In this document: piece by piece, positions 45,507 to 55,724 of the stretch
Layout of the letters: the number at the start of each line of letters is the position of its first letter
Numbering within the stretch: the first letter of the stretch is position 1
DNA from: Martelella mediterranea DSM 17316
Lineage (GTDB): Bacteria > Pseudomonadota > Alphaproteobacteria > Rhizobiales > Rhizobiaceae
DNA: 64,000 bases
Assembly (NCBI RefSeq): GCF_002043005.1
Contig: NZ_CP020330.1
Span: 4,048,001 to 4,112,000, forward strand
Reading direction: 5' to 3'
Program-made: the position numbers and the translations under genes
Notes under the pieces: generated by a model
Told to the model about the DNA's origin: nothing
The model's input: only the letters and a program-made list of their open reading frames with translations
The model's database searches: none

Positions 45507-47708
45507 TCAGCCGACAGCTTTCCTGCCTGAAACATCGGCATGGCCGACGAGCTTACCGACGACATTCTCGATGATGCGCATGCCGGCATCGCCGCCGAGC
45601 GTCATGATCGATTCGGGATGGAACTGGACGGCGGCGACCGGCTCGCTGACATGTTCTATGCCCATGACGATGCCGTCATCGGTCTCGGCCGAAATCGCGA
45701 ACTCGGTCGGCAGCGCCACCGCATCGGCGAAGATCGAATGATAGCGACCGACGGTGATCTCGTTGGGCAGGCCATCGTAAAGCCGACCATGCTCGAGAAT
45801 GCGGATGCGCGACGGTTTGCCATGCATCGGCACCGCCAACTGCCTGAGCGTGCCGCCATAGGCTTCCGCCAGCGCCTGAAGTCCCAGGCACACGCCGAAG
45901 ATCGGCAGGCCGCGTTCGCGCGCCTTCTTGATCGTCGCCTTGCAATCGAAATCCTTCGGCATTCCGGGACCGGGCGAAAGCACCACGAGATCGGGCCCGA
46001 CGCGGTCGAACGTCTCGTCGGCCACGGGGGACCGCACGGTCGCGACCTCCGCGCCGGTCTGGCGGAAATAATTGGCGAGCGTGTGGACGAAGCTGTCCTC
46101 GTGATCGACCAGCAGGATCTTGAGCCCCTTACCGACCTTCTCGACGGCTCGCACGGCGGGCGCGCGGGTTTGCGCATCCGCCTCGCGGATCGCGGCCAAC
46201 ATGGCTGAAGCCTTCAATTCGGTCTCCGCTTCTTCCTCATGGGGATCGGAATCATAAAGCAGCGTCGCGCCTGCGCGCACCTCGGCCACGCCCTGCTTGA
46301 CCCGGATGGTGCGCAGCGTCAGCCCGGTGTTCATGTCGCCGTTGAAGCCGACCATGCCGATCGCGCCGCCATACCAGGCGCGCGGGCTCTTCTCGTTGTT
46401 CTCGATGAAGCGCATCGCCCAGAGCTTCGGCGCGCCGGTGACGGTGACCGCCCAGGCGTGACTCAGAAACGCATCGAAGGCGTCCATATCGGCCCGCAGC
46501 CGACCCTCGATATGGTCGACGGTGTGGATCAGGCGCGAATACATCTCGATCTGACGCCGTCCGATGACCTTGACGGAGCCCGGCTCGCAGACGCGGCTCT
46601 TGTCGTTACGGTCGACATCGGAACACATCGTCAGTTCCGACTCATCCTTCTGCGAATTGAGCAGTTTCAGGATCTGCTGGCTATCGGCGATCGGGTCCTC
46701 GCCGCGCTTGATCGTGCCGGAGATCGGGCAGGTCTCGACCCGGCGGCCGGTGACCCGCACGAACATTTCCGGCGAGGCGCCGATCAGATATTCCTGATTG
46801 CCGAGATTGATGAAGAAGGAATAGGGCGAGGGATTGGTGGCCTTCAGCCGCTTGGAGATCGCCGATGGTTGGCTTGCGCAGCGCTCCATGAACTGCTGGC
46901 CCGGCACCACCTCGAACAGGTCGCCGCGCACGAAACTCTCCTTGGCGCGGGTGACCAGTTCGGCATATTCGCCCTTGTGGTGATCGCCTTTCGGCGGAAC
47001 GCTGTTGGAGGGACGGAACGGCTCGGGCTCGATCGTCCCGTCCCTGCCCTCGGTCGCGATGCCGTCCTTTTCGAAATCATAGCGGTCGATCCAGGCCTTG
47101 GCGGCATGGTTGTCGACCATCAGCACCTCGTCGGGGAGGTAGAGCACCATGTCGCGCTGGTCGGCCGGGCGTTCAAGCTTCAGGTCAACCGCGTCGAACT
47201 GGAAGGCGAGGTCATAGCCAAACGCGCCGTAAAGGCCGAGGCTGGCATCCTCCTCGGAGAAGAACAGGTCGGTGATCGCCCGAAGCACAGTGAAGACGGT
47301 CGGAGCCTTGGAGCGCTCCTCCTCGGTGAACTGGCGGTCGGGCTCGGCGACCTTGAGATCGATCCGGCGGGCCTCGCGGGAAAGGATTGTGACGGCATCG
47401 AGGGCTTCCAGCGCCGGCAGGATCAGTTCGAGCAACGCCTCGCCCCGGCCATTGAAGGCCTCGAGCCAGACATTGCGGCCATTGCAGGAGATCGCCATCG
47501 GCGGATCGATCACGGCGGTATCCCAGCGGGTGTAGCGGCCCGGATATTCGTAGTTGGAGGAAAGCACCGCCCCGCGGCGCGAATCCAGCCGCTCGATATA
47601 GCTGGAGATCGCGTCGTCATAGGGCACGAAACGCCGCGTCCGCGTGATCTCCACGCCGCCTCGGGTCAGATAGCTCTCGCCGCCATCGGGCCGCTCATGA
47701 AGGCTCAT
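45507..47708 (-). CDS. trpE(G): Anthranilate synthase, fused TrpE-TrpG
   Basis: A 733-residue fusion that makes anthranilate from chorismate and glutamine. The TrpE part (about 1-510) holds the chorismate-binding segments [35 protein letters not shown] and [12 protein letters not shown]. The TrpG amidotransferase (about 530-733) starts [19 protein letters not shown] and carries the nucleophile Cys in [16 protein letters not shown] and the His/Glu pair in [12 protein letters not shown]. The single-chain form is typical of Rhizobiales. The ATG has AAGGAAT upstream. Expression is controlled by the leader and attenuator upstream. Confidence 0.96.
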   Translation of the reverse strand: MSLHERPDGGESYLTRGGVEITRTRRFVPYDDAISSYIERLDSRRGAVLSSNYEYPGRYTRWDTAVIDPPMAISCNGRNVWLEAFNGRGEALLELILPALEALDAVTILSREARRIDLKVAEPDRQFTEEERSKAPTVFTVLRAITDLFFSEEDASLGLYGAFGYDLAFQFDAVDLKLERPADQRDMVLYLPDEVLMVDNHAAKAWIDRYDFEKDGIATEGRDGTIEPEPFRPSNSVPPKGDHHKGEYAELVTRAKESFVRGDLFEVVPGQQFMERCASQPSAISKRLKATNPSPYSFFINLGNQEYLIGASPEMFVRVTGRRVETCPISGTIKRGEDPIADSQQILKLLNSQKDESELTMCSDVDRNDKSRVCEPGSVKVIGRRQIEMYSRLIHTVDHIEGRLRADMDAFDAFLSHAWAVTVTGAPKLWAMRFIENNEKSPRAWYGGAIGMVGFNGDMNTGLTLRTIRVKQGVAEVRAGATLLYDSDPHEEEAETELKASAMLAAIREADAQTRAPAVRAVEKVGKGLKILLVDHEDSFVHTLANYFRQTGAEVATVRSPVADETFDRVGPDLVVLSPGPGMPKDFDCKATIKKARERGLPIFGVCLGLQALAEAYGGTLRQLAVPMHGKPSRIRILEHGRLYDGLPNEITVGRYHSIFADAVALPTEFAISAETDDGIVMGIEHVSEPVAAVQFHPESIMTLGGDAGMRIIENVVGKLVGHADVSGRKAVG

Positions 47709-47783
47709 ATTCCTTGCTCCACCTCGGTGATGCGGCCCTGCCGCATGCTGGTCATTCTCAACCCTTGCAAAGACGGCCCTAAC

Positions 47784-47812
47784 AAAAAAGCCGCCTCGTT
47801 GGAGGGCGGCTT
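47784..47812 (-). terminator. trp attenuator terminator hairpin
   Basis: Read leftward, the stem AAGCCGCC (47812-47805) and GGCGGCTT (47795-47788) with a nine-base loop runs into TTTTTT (to 47784). It lies between the trpL stop and trpE(G). A competing GGCGGCC stretch upstream (47841-47848) can pair with the same GCCGCC strand and so act as antiterminator. Confidence 0.8.
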
Positions 47813-47849
47813 CGTCAGATCAACTGAACATGCGTGATCGCGGCCGCCG

Positions 47850-47897
47850 TTAGCGAGCCCACCACCAGTTTGCAATGTTGTTCGTCTTGATCGTCAT
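47850..47897 (-). CDS. trpL: trp operon leader peptide TrpL
   Basis: A 15-residue reading frame, MTIKTNNIANWWWAR, with three consecutive Trp codons before the stop. It corresponds to the rhizobial leader peptide (the Sinorhizobium version ends IWWWAR) that senses charged tRNA-Trp. The predicted transcription start falls on the first base of its ATG, so it is probably translated from a leaderless message. It lies 142 bases upstream of trpE(G), separated by the attenuator. Confidence 0.85.
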   Translation of the reverse strand: MTIKTNNIANWWWAR

Positions 47898-47903
47898 GCT
47901 GGT

Positions 47904-47932
47904 TTTGTAGCGCAACCCAAAAGCGCTGGCAA
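47904..47932 (-). promoter_or_regulatory. trpL promoter
   Basis: Reading leftward, TTGCCA (47932-47927) and TACAAA (47909-47904) are separated by exactly 17 bases, a good sigma-70 arrangement. Six bases later comes the trpL ATG at 47897, which would make it position +1. Confidence 0.65.
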
Positions 47933-47988
47933 GCGTGGATTGGGCGGCCGGGGTCCGCGCCGCCCATCCGCAAGATGCCGCCGCGCGC

Positions 47989-50763
47989 TCAGGCGAACAG
48001 CTGGCCATGGCAATGCTTGAACTTCTTGCCGGAGCCGCACGGGCACGGCTCGTTGCGGCCGGTGTTTTTCCACTCTTCCGGCATGGTGGCGGCGTCGCCG
48101 GAAGCGACCTGCTCGCCGGCCATCTCGTCCTCGCCCGTTGCCGGATCGATGTGGCTGGCGCGCACCTGCGCCGGGTTGATTTCCGGGCGCGGCGGCGGAG
48201 CCTCGCGCACGAGCTGGACGCGGGACAGCTGCGAGACCGCGACCTCGCGCATATTGCCGAGCAGCGCCTGGAACAGTTCGAACGCCTCGGCCTTGTATTC
48301 CTGCAGCGGGTCGCGCTGGGCATAGCCGCGGAAGCCGATGACCGAGCGCAGGTGATCGAGGTTCACGATATGCTCGCGCCAGAGATGATCCAGCGCCTGC
48401 ATCGTCACCTGCCGCTCGACATATTTCAGCACGTCGGGGCCGAACTGCTCGGCCTGCTTGGCGCGGTTTTCCTCGATCTGCTTGGCCGCCTCGTTGATGC
48501 GCTCCTCGATTTCAGGCTCGGCAATGCCGTCTTCCTCTGCCCATTTCTCGATCGGCAGGTCGAGATTGAGAATGCGCAGGCAATCTTCCTTGAGGCCGGC
48601 GACGTCCCACTGCTCTGCATAGGCGCGTTCGGGAATGCGGGCCTTGACGGCCTTTTCGACCACGTCCTCGCGCATTTCCCTGACGATTTCGGAAATGTCC
48701 TCCGAATCCATCAGTTCCTTGCGCTGGTCGAACACGACCTTGCGCTGATCGTTGATGACGTCATCGTATTTCAGCAGGTTCTTGCGGATGTCGAAGTTGC
48801 GGGCCTCGACCTTCTTCTGCGCGCGCTCCAGCGCCTTGTTGATCCACGGATGGACGATCGCCTCGCCTTCCTTCAGGCCAAGCTTGGTGAGCATGCTCTC
48901 CATGCGGTCGGAACCGAAGATGCGCATCAGGTCGTCCTGAAGCGACAGGTAGAATTTGGAACGGCCCGGGTCGCCTTGACGGCCGGAACGACCGCGCAGC
49001 TGGTTGTCGATGCGACGGCTCTCATGGCGTTCTGTGGCAATCACGTAAAGACCGCCGGCCGCCAGCGCCTCGGCCTTCAGCCGGGCGACGTCCTCGCGGA
49101 TCGCCTGCTCCTTCGCGTCGCGTTCGGGACCCGGCGGGGTAAACTTGCGGGCGACTTCCACCCGCTCGCCCTGCTCATTGGTCACGATATCGGTGCCCGG
49201 CTCGGTATCGCCAAGCTCGGCCTCGATGCGCATTTCCAGATTGCCGCCGAGCTGGATGTCGGTACCGCGACCGGCCATATTGGTGGCGATCGTCAGCGCG
49301 CCCGGCACGCCGGCCTGCGAAATGATGAAGGCTTCCTGCTCGTGGTAGCGCGCATTGAGCACGCTGAAATCGGTAATGCCGTCCTTCTTGAGAGCGGCGG
49401 CGAGAAGCTCGGATTTCTCGATCGAGGTGGTGCCCACCAGAACCGGCTGGCCCTTGGCCTTGGCCTCCTTGATCTCCTCGACGATCGCAAGATACTTCTC
49501 CTGCACCGTCAGGTAGACCTCGTCGTCTTCGTCGATACGCGCGATCGGCATATTGGTCGGCACCTCGACCACGTCGAGACCGTAGATATTGGCGAACTCC
49601 TCCGCTTCCGTCGCCGCCGTGCCGGTCATGCCGGCGAGCTTGTCGTACATGCGGAAATAGTTCTGGAAGGTGATCGAGGCGAGCGTCTGGTTTTCCGGCT
49701 GGATCTTGACGTTCTCCTTGGCCTCGAGCGCCTGGTGCTGGCCATCGGAATAACGCCGGCCCGGCATCATGCGTCCGGTGAATTCGTCGATGATCACGAC
49801 CTCGCCGTCACGGACGATGTAATCCTTGTCGCGCGAAAACAGCTTGTGGGCCTTCAGCGCGTTGTTGAGGTGATGGACGATGGCAACGTTCTCGATATCG
49901 TAGAGCGAGGCGCCCTTCATCATGCCGTTTTCGGTCAACAGCTTTTCGAGCTTTTCCATGCCGTCTTCGGAGAAATTGGCCGAGCGCTGCTTTTCATCGA
50001 GCTCGTAATCGCCCTCTTCCAGCATCGGGATGATCTTGTCGATCGACACGTAAAGATCGGAGCGGTCGTCGAGCGGGCCGGAGATGATCAGCGGCGTGCG
50101 CGCCTCGTCGACCAGGATCGAGTCCACTTCGTCGACGATCGCGTAATTGTGGCCGCGCTGCACCATTTCGGCGCGCTGCATCTTCATGTTGTCGCGAAGA
50201 TAATCGAAGCCGAGTTCGTTGTTGGTGGCGTAGGTGATGTCGGCGGTATAGGCCTCTTTACGCTGGCGGTCGTCGAGCCCGTGATGGATCACGCCGGTGG
50301 TCATGCCGAGAAAGCCGTAGAGCTTGCCCATGTGCTCGCTGTCGCGCCGGGCGAGATAATCATTGACGGTGACGACGTGAACGCCCTTGCCGGCAAGGGC
50401 GTTGAGATAGACCGGCAGGGTCGCCACCAGGGTCTTGCCTTCGCCGGTCTTCATTTCGGCGATCGCATTTTCATGCAGGATCATGCCGCCGATAAGCTGG
50501 ACGTCGAAGGGCCTGAGGCCGAGAACCCGCTTGGAGGCTTCGCGGACCACGGCGAAGGCCTCGACAAGAATGTCGTCGAGCGTCTTGCCGTCTTCGAGCT
50601 TTTTCTTGAATTCGTCGGTCTTGGCTTTCAGCGCCTCATCCGAAAGCGCCGAAATCTGCTCTTCCATCGCATTGATCGCGACGACGCGGGGTCTGTAGGC
50701 ACGGACGCGGCGCTCGTTGGCCGAACCGAACAATTTGCGGGCTACGCCACCGAGTGAGACCAT
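47989..50763 (-). CDS. secA: Preprotein translocase ATPase SecA
   Basis: A 924-residue motor that drives proteins through SecYEG. The first nucleotide-binding domain has Walker [15 protein letters not shown] and Walker [22 protein letters not shown]; the second domain includes [11 protein letters not shown] and [11 protein letters not shown]. The C-terminal zinc/SecB-binding motif is complete ([18 protein letters not shown]). Length is normal. The ATG at 50763 begins [19 protein letters not shown]. It is divergent from a periplasmic parvulin gene, so export and folding functions share one intergenic region. Confidence 0.97.
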   Translation of the reverse strand: MVSLGGVARKLFGSANERRVRAYRPRVVAINAMEEQISALSDEALKAKTDEFKKKLEDGKTLDDILVEAFAVVREASKRVLGLRPFDVQLIGGMILHENAIAEMKTGEGKTLVATLPVYLNALAGKGVHVVTVNDYLARRDSEHMGKLYGFLGMTTGVIHHGLDDRQRKEAYTADITYATNNELGFDYLRDNMKMQRAEMVQRGHNYAIVDEVDSILVDEARTPLIISGPLDDRSDLYVSIDKIIPMLEEGDYELDEKQRSANFSEDGMEKLEKLLTENGMMKGASLYDIENVAIVHHLNNALKAHKLFSRDKDYIVRDGEVVIIDEFTGRMMPGRRYSDGQHQALEAKENVKIQPENQTLASITFQNYFRMYDKLAGMTGTAATEAEEFANIYGLDVVEVPTNMPIARIDEDDEVYLTVQEKYLAIVEEIKEAKAKGQPVLVGTTSIEKSELLAAALKKDGITDFSVLNARYHEQEAFIISQAGVPGALTIATNMAGRGTDIQLGGNLEMRIEAELGDTEPGTDIVTNEQGERVEVARKFTPPGPERDAKEQAIREDVARLKAEALAAGGLYVIATERHESRRIDNQLRGRSGRQGDPGRSKFYLSLQDDLMRIFGSDRMESMLTKLGLKEGEAIVHPWINKALERAQKKVEARNFDIRKNLLKYDDVINDQRKVVFDQRKELMDSEDISEIVREMREDVVEKAVKARIPERAYAEQWDVAGLKEDCLRILNLDLPIEKWAEEDGIAEPEIEERINEAAKQIEENRAKQAEQFGPDVLKYVERQVTMQALDHLWREHIVNLDHLRSVIGFRGYAQRDPLQEYKAEAFELFQALLGNMREVAVSQLSRVQLVREAPPPRPEINPAQVRASHIDPATGEDEMAGEQVASGDAATMPEEWKNTGRNEPCPCGSGKKFKHCHGQLFA

Positions 50764-51098
50764 TTCAATAGCTCTTTCCGAAAGTTGTCATATTTAAACT
50801 CTACGTAGCGCCCTGTTCGCATCCATTGCGCGCCCGGACGTCTATCGACGCTGGCTTGGCAGACAGATAAGAGGGGGGGCACGCCATGTCAACGTCGAAG
50901 GCCGCGCGGCAATGACCGCAAACGGGAGGAAAACCGGTCCGCGTTCAGCTTCTCTTCAGATTAAAAAGCGGAAAGGTTGCAACGTAATACGCCGTTTTGC
51001 GTTGACGGACAGAGATGCGACGACCACATTCCCGCACAATCATCGGCGCATCCCGACGGGCCGCTACGATTACGTTCAAACAATGAAAAGGTGAACTT
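50764..51098. other. 335-base divergent intergenic region (secA/parvulin)
   Basis: The region should contain promoters for both secA and the parvulin gene. AAAAGG at 51086-51091 is the probable ribosome-binding site of the rightward gene. I see no further gene, strong palindrome or riboswitch-like structure. Confidence 0.5.
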
Positions 51099-51962
51099 AT
51101 GCAGAAAAGAACCCTGGCAGCCGCAGTGCTGCTCGCAACGACCGTCAGCTTTGCCGCGCCGGTGTTCGCGCAGGACACCGATGCCGGCCAGACCGTGGTC
51201 GCGACCGTCGACGGCACGCCGATCACCGAGGAAGAGCTTCAGAGCACCGTCGATCAGTTCAAGGGCCAATTCGGCCAGATGCCCGAAGAGCAGATGCGCG
51301 CGATCGCGCTGTCGAGCCTTGTGGACATGAAGCTGATCGCGGACGCCGCCAAGGAGGAAGGCCTCGACCAGACCGATGCGTTCAAGACCCGCATGGAGCA
51401 GTTGCAGCAGCAGGAACTCTATAACGCCTATTTCGACCAGGTGATCAATTCCCAGATCACCGACGAGATGCTGAAGGCGCGCTATGACGAGGAGATCGCC
51501 AAGGCGCCGAAGCAGGAAGAAGTCCATGCCCGCCATATCCTCGTCGAGAGCGAGGATGAGGCCAAGGAAATCATCAAGGAACTCGACAACGGCGCTGATT
51601 TCGCGGAGCTCGCCAAGGAGCACTCCACTGGCCCGAGCGGTCCCGATGGCGGCGATCTCGGCTACTTCGCCAAGGGCCAGATGGTTCCGCCGTTCGAGGA
51701 AGCGGCCTTTGCGCTGGAACCGGGCAAATACACCGAAACCCCGGTCAAGACCGATTTCGGCTATCACGTCATCGAAGTCGAGGACAAGCGCGAGAAGGCG
51801 CCGGTTCCCTTCGAACAGATCAAGCCGCAGCTTCAGCAGCTCGTCGCCGGCGAGAAATACAATGAAGCCGTCAACGCGCTGAAGAAGGGCGATACCGTCG
51901 TTATCGAAGATAAGGACTTGCAAGACAGCTACGACGCCGTCAATAAAATGCAGCAGCAATAA
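51099..51962 (+). CDS. Periplasmic parvulin-type peptidyl-prolyl cis-trans isomerase
   Basis: A 287-residue SurA/PrsA-like foldase. Signal peptide MQKRTLAAAVLLATTVSFAAPVFA is followed by a Gln-rich SurA_N-like helical domain (about 30-130) and a PpiC domain (about 140-235) with EVHARHILVESEDEAKEII, FAELAKEHSTGPSGPDGGDLGYFAKGQMVPPFEEAAF and the end FGYHVIEVED. It probably assists outer-membrane protein folding. It is divergent from secA and followed by a terminator-like hairpin before argJ. Confidence 0.93.
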   Translation: MQKRTLAAAVLLATTVSFAAPVFAQDTDAGQTVVATVDGTPITEEELQSTVDQFKGQFGQMPEEQMRAIALSSLVDMKLIADAAKEEGLDQTDAFKTRMEQLQQQELYNAYFDQVINSQITDEMLKARYDEEIAKAPKQEEVHARHILVESEDEAKEIIKELDNGADFAELAKEHSTGPSGPDGGDLGYFAKGQMVPPFEEAAFALEPGKYTETPVKTDFGYHVIEVEDKREKAPVPFEQIKPQLQQLVAGEKYNEAVNALKKGDTVVIEDKDLQDSYDAVNKMQQQ

Positions 51963-51969
51963 CCAGTTT

Positions 51970-51997
51970 CCGGCCCGCCATTGCGGGCCGGTTTCTT
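51970..51997 (+). terminator. Terminator after the parvulin gene
   Basis: CCGGCCCGC (51970-51978) pairs perfectly with GCGGGCCGG (51983-51991) around CATT, followed by TTTCTT. It lies eight bases after the stop and 44 bases before the argJ start, so the two genes are at least partly uncoupled. Confidence 0.75.
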
Positions 51998-52040
51998 ATC
52001 CGGCCGCGGCGGTCTCCGCCCGGCCCAAGAGAGGGTCATC

Positions 52041-53276
52041 ATGTCGACTGCCGTATCTCCGCTCGCGCCCAAATCCCTTACCCCCATGCCCGTTATCGAT
52101 GGCGTGCGCCTGGCAACCGCCAGCGCCGGGATCAAGTACAAGGGCCGCACCGATGTGATGATGATGATCTTCGATGAACCCGCCGCCGTTGCCGGCGTGT
52201 TCACCCGCTCGCGCTGCCCCTCCGCCCCGGTCGATTTCTGCCGCGCCAATCTGTCGAACGGCACGGCGAAGGTGCTGGTGGTCAATTCCGGCAATGCCAA
52301 CGCCTTTACCGGCAAGAAGGGCAAGGAGGCGACCACGCTGACAGCGGAAACCGCCGCCGCGGCGGCCGGCTGCGGCACGGGCGACGTCTACCTCGCCTCC
52401 ACCGGCGTGATCGGCGAGCCGCTCGATGCCTCCAAATTCGCCGGCGTTCTGGCCGACATGGCCGGACAGGCGAAGCCGGATTTCTGGCAGGACGCGGCAA
52501 AAGCGATCATGACCACCGACACCTATCCGAAAGTCGCGACCCGCGGCGCCACGATCGACGGCGTTTCCGTGACGTTGAACGGCATGGCCAAGGGCGCCGG
52601 CATGATCGCGCCCGACATGGCGACCATGCTCTCCTTCATCGCCACCGACGCGGCGATTGCCGCCCCCGCCCTGCAGGCCATGCTTTCCGAAGGCGTCGGC
52701 GAAAGCTTCAACGCGATCACCATCGACAGCGACACCTCGACCTCCGACACCGTGCTGGTGTTCGCCACCGGCAAGGCCCCGGGGCAGGACCGCGTCACCG
52801 AACCCGACGATCCCCGCCTCGATGACTTCCGCGCCGCGCTGCACGCGCTGATGAAAGATCTCGCGCTCCAGATCGTGCGCGATGGCGAGGGCGCGCGCAA
52901 GATGGTGACCGTCAACGTCACCGGCGCGGAGAGCGACCGCGCCGCCTTCGAGATCGCGCGTTCGATCGCCAACTCGCCGCTGGTCAAGACCGCCGTTGCC
53001 GGCGAGGACGCCAATTGGGGCCGCGTGGTCATGGCCGTCGGCAAGGCCGGCGAGAAGGCCGACCGCGACCGGCTTGCGATCTGGTTCGGCGATATCCGCG
53101 TCGCCTTTCAGGGCGAGCGCGATCCGGACTATTCGGAAGAACACGCCTCCGCCGTGATGCGGCAGGACGAGATCACGATCCGCGCCGATCTCGGCATCGG
53201 GGACGGTCAGGCAACCGTCTATACCTGCGACCTGACCAAGGAATATGTGGCGATCAACGGCGATTACCGCAGCTAA
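52041..53276 (+). CDS. argJ: Bifunctional glutamate N-acetyltransferase/amino-acid acetyltransferase ArgJ
   Basis: A 411-residue enzyme of arginine synthesis that transfers acetyl groups from N-acetylornithine to glutamate, and in bifunctional forms also from acetyl-CoA. The self-cleavage site is visible in [16 protein letters not shown] with nucleophile Thr195, which becomes the N-terminus of the beta chain. Other family segments are [12 protein letters not shown] and [23 protein letters not shown]. The ATG at 52041 has GAGAGGG upstream. Confidence 0.96.
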   Translation: MSTAVSPLAPKSLTPMPVIDGVRLATASAGIKYKGRTDVMMMIFDEPAAVAGVFTRSRCPSAPVDFCRANLSNGTAKVLVVNSGNANAFTGKKGKEATTLTAETAAAAAGCGTGDVYLASTGVIGEPLDASKFAGVLADMAGQAKPDFWQDAAKAIMTTDTYPKVATRGATIDGVSVTLNGMAKGAGMIAPDMATMLSFIATDAAIAAPALQAMLSEGVGESFNAITIDSDTSTSDTVLVFATGKAPGQDRVTEPDDPRLDDFRAALHALMKDLALQIVRDGEGARKMVTVNVTGAESDRAAFEIARSIANSPLVKTAVAGEDANWGRVVMAVGKAGEKADRDRLAIWFGDIRVAFQGERDPDYSEEHASAVMRQDEITIRADLGIGDGQATVYTCDLTKEYVAINGDYRS

Positions 53277-53389
53277 GGGAGCGTTGCCGCAGGGCAACAC
53301 AGATCGGCTGACAAGAGGCTTTTGTGTTTACAGCCCGGCCCTCCGTCATTACATCCACCGCAACGGATCGTCACTGAATCGGAATCGTC

Positions 53390-54142
53390 TTGAACGTTGA
53401 TCTTCCGCTTGTCCGCAGACTGGAAGCCATGGGCCTGCGCGCCTGGCCGGCGAAAAACGTGCTCTATGACGGTGCGTGGCAGCTTCGGGTCACGGCGGGA
53501 CACCCGTCGAAACGGCTCAACAGCCTGGCCGTGCTGGACCGGTCCGATATCGCCGACATGGAAATCCGGCTGGAGAAGGCCAGGCGCCATTATGCGGCCT
53601 TCGGCCGCCCGCTGCTGATCCGCGAAACCCCGCTGACGCCGCCGGAGATCGGCGAATATCTCGCCGCCGAAGGCGCGGAAGCCTTCGACGAGAGCTTGGT
53701 GATGACCCTCGATCTCAATGGATTTCAGGCCGCCGACGCCATCGAACTTCTGCCGAGCCAGGACGTCGGGCGGTTCGTCGACGCCGCGCTCGCGATCAAC
53801 CCGGTTGAGGGTCTGACCAAGGCCGGGCTTGCCGAGGTGGTGACCGCCATCAAGCCTGCCCACGGCCTGTTCATCCGCGAGGACGACAAGCCCTATGCGG
53901 TTGGCCTTGCGGTGCATGATTTCGACATGGCCGGCATCGAGGCCTTCGCCGTTTCAGAGGACGCCCGCAGACAGGGCCATGGCCGCAAGCTCGCCGCCGC
54001 CATGCTGCGCTGGGCCAAGGGCCGCGGCGCGCGCATGGCCTGGCTTCAGGTAACGGCGACAAACGCGGCCGCAATCGCACTTTACAAGAGCCTCGGATTT
54101 GCCGAGGCCTATCGCTACCGGTACTGGCGGGAACAACAATGA
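53390..54142 (+). CDS. GNAT family N-acetyltransferase
   Basis: A 250-residue acetyltransferase. The C-terminal GNAT domain (about 140-245) holds the acetyl-CoA loop AVSEDARRQGHGRKLAAAMLRWA and WLQVTATNAAAIALYKSLGFAEAYRYRYW. The N-terminal 130 residues are another degenerate GNAT-like half (LEAMGLRAWPAKNVLYDGAWQLR). The start is a TTG. It overlaps mutT by four bases (ATGA); argJ, GNAT and mutT run in the same direction. Substrate unknown. Confidence 0.88.
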   Translation: MNVDLPLVRRLEAMGLRAWPAKNVLYDGAWQLRVTAGHPSKRLNSLAVLDRSDIADMEIRLEKARRHYAAFGRPLLIRETPLTPPEIGEYLAAEGAEAFDESLVMTLDLNGFQAADAIELLPSQDVGRFVDAALAINPVEGLTKAGLAEVVTAIKPAHGLFIREDDKPYAVGLAVHDFDMAGIEAFAVSEDARRQGHGRKLAAAMLRWAKGRGARMAWLQVTATNAAAIALYKSLGFAEAYRYRYWREQQ

Positions 54143-54552
54143 CGGATGGATCGAAAAGACTGCTTCTGGTCGCCGCCTGCGCGCTGATCGACACCGACGG
54201 ACGGATATTGTTGGCGCAGCGCCCGGAGGGAAAGACGCTTGCCGGGCTCTGGGAGTTTCCCGGCGGCAAGGTCGAACAGGGCGAAACGCCCGAAGCCTGC
54301 CTGATCCGCGAAATGGAAGAGGAACTCGGCATCACCACCAAGGTCGCCTGCCTCGCGCCGCTGACCTTCGCCAGCCACACCTATGACGATTTCCACCTGC
54401 TGATGCCGCTCTTTGTCTGCCGCCGCTACCAGGGCATTCCCGAAGGCCAGGAAGGACAGGCGATCAAATGGGTGCGCGCCAAGGACCTGCGCGATTACCC
54501 GATGCCCCCCGCCGACGAACCGCTGATCCCGATCCTGCAGGATTTGCTTTGA
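54139..54552 (+). CDS. mutT: MutT-type (deoxy)nucleoside triphosphate pyrophosphohydrolase
   Basis: A 137-residue Nudix hydrolase. The Nudix box GGKVEQGETPEACLIREMEEELGI (residues 42-65) is complete, with the metal-binding REMEEELG, and LLAQRPEGKTLAGLWEFPGG precedes it. It should remove 8-oxo-dGTP from the nucleotide pool. The start overlaps the GNAT stop, which is the usual arrangement in Rhizobiales. Confidence 0.93.
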   Translation: MTDGSKRLLLVAACALIDTDGRILLAQRPEGKTLAGLWEFPGGKVEQGETPEACLIREMEEELGITTKVACLAPLTFASHTYDDFHLLMPLFVCRRYQGIPEGQEGQAIKWVRAKDLRDYPMPPADEPLIPILQDLL

Positions 54553-54613
54553 TCGGCGCGTGCTTGGTACTTGTCGCGGCATATCACTTAAACCACCGAC
54601 CTATCGCCCCATT

Positions 54614-54760
54614 CGGCGTCTTCCTCGGCCTTGTGCCGAGGATCTAAGCACGCCTCCCCACGAGCGGAGCGGGCGGACAAGCGCGCGGCCCGACCAACCT
54701 ACAAGCTCCTCTCGCGTCAAAGGTGATTGGATCCTCGGGTCAAGCCCGAGGATGACGCCG
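54614..54760. repeat. REP-like inverted pair of hairpins
   Basis: Two 32-base palindromic units, 54614-54645 and 54729-54760, are inverted copies of one another with only a few differences. Each folds by itself (CCTCGGCCTTGTGCCGAGG and CCTCGGGTCAAGCCCGAGG). The unit resembles the CCTCGGGTCAAGCCCGAGGATGACG-type palindromes scattered in alphaproteobacterial genomes. The pair fills most of the gap between mutT and the next, convergent gene. Confidence 0.7.
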
Positions 54761-54774
54761 AGTGAGAGGCGGCT

Positions 54775-55659
54775 TCACCGCTTCAGCTTGATCTCTTCGG
54801 TATTCAGCGCATCGGCAAGCCGCGCCTTGGCGGAACCCGGCTTCAACGGTTTCTGCTGGCTTTCATGCGGGCTCCAGCCGGAGACGTAGATCACCGAGAA
54901 GCTGGCGCGGATTCGGCCGTCGGGATCGCTGTATCGTTCGGCGTAGAGTTCGGCGGCGCGCAGGAAGAACCGGCGGCTGACCGGTTTGTTGGACCGCCCC
55001 AGAAGCGGATTGACCATGCCCATCGCCCTGAGATCCGCCATCAGCGAGAACAGCGTGTCGTAGCGCACCGTATAGGTTTCCTGGTCGACCACCGGCAGGG
55101 TGAAGCCGGCGCGCTGGAGCAGGCCGCCGATATCGCGGACATCGGCAAACGGGATCACCCGCGGGCTCGCGCCGCCATAAAGCTCGATTTCAGCCGCCAG
55201 CAGACAGTCGCGCAGTTCGGCAAGCGTGCCGCTGCCCGGAATGGCCGCCAGGAACAGGCCATCGGGTTTCAAAGCCCGGCGGATTTGGATGAAATAGCCG
55301 GGCAGGTCATTGATCAGATGGGCGGCAAGCGGCGAGAGCACGAGGTTCAGCGACTGGTCGTCCAGCCCCGGCAATTCGAGCGGCGCAAGCGAAAGCTCCT
55401 CCCCCTCGCCCGCAAATTCCGCATCGGTCTCGATCCGCACGATCTCGCCGACCTTGCCGGTCGCCTGAGCGGCATTGGCCACCACGCCGGTGACACCGTG
55501 CAGTTCCACCGCCTTGTCGAAACGACGTTCGACCACGGCCAGCCGGTCCGCCAGTTCCTCGGCCACGATATTGAGCAGGAAATCCGCGCCCCTCTGCCCC
55601 TTCCGGAAAGCGCGCAGCCGGTTTCTCGCCACGCGTTCGGTATCGAAAACCTGTTCCAT
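54775..55659 (-). CDS. NDUFAF5/BioC-like methyltransferase-fold protein
   Basis: A 294-residue protein resembling the alphaproteobacterial homologues of NDUFAF5, a complex I assembly hydroxylase of methyltransferase fold, and of BioC. It begins VFDTERVARNRLRAFRKGQRGADFLL and has LVLSPLAAHLINDLPGYFIQIRRALKPDGLFLAAIPGSGTLAELRDCLL, equivalent to the post-SAM segments. The glycine-rich SAM loop is poorly kept (AVELHGVTGVV), so activity as a methyltransferase is doubtful. It is divergent from comF. Confidence 0.78.
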   Translation of the reverse strand: MEQVFDTERVARNRLRAFRKGQRGADFLLNIVAEELADRLAVVERRFDKAVELHGVTGVVANAAQATGKVGEIVRIETDAEFAGEGEELSLAPLELPGLDDQSLNLVLSPLAAHLINDLPGYFIQIRRALKPDGLFLAAIPGSGTLAELRDCLLAAEIELYGGASPRVIPFADVRDIGGLLQRAGFTLPVVDQETYTVRYDTLFSLMADLRAMGMVNPLLGRSNKPVSRRFFLRAAELYAERYSDPDGRIRASFSVIYVSGWSPHESQQKPLKPGSAKARLADALNTEEIKLKR

Positions 55660-55724
55660 GGCTGAATGTCCTTTCCCGCAAATCGGCCTCGAAATGCACC
55701 CGGAAACGCGGTACTGTCAAGAAC

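Larger units (their letters stand above)
47784..47897 (-). ncRNA. Attenuated trp leader RNA (rnTrpL-like)
   Basis: If transcription starts at the trpL ATG and ends at the attenuator, the released RNA is about 114 bases, matching the size of the Sinorhizobium rnTrpL small RNA, which also acts in trans. The promoter and terminator that define it are visible; a trans function here is inferred from the known homologue. Confidence 0.55.

Noticed and set aside
46239..47837. A 532-codon rightward open frame opposite trpE(G)
   Set aside because: It is a shadow of the TrpE part; no family motif or ribosome-binding site was seen.
47935..50757. A 940-codon rightward open frame
   Set aside because: It is the complement of secA. 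The secA motifs, Zn motif and length are unambiguous; the opposite frame is open only because of codon bias in G+C-rich DNA.
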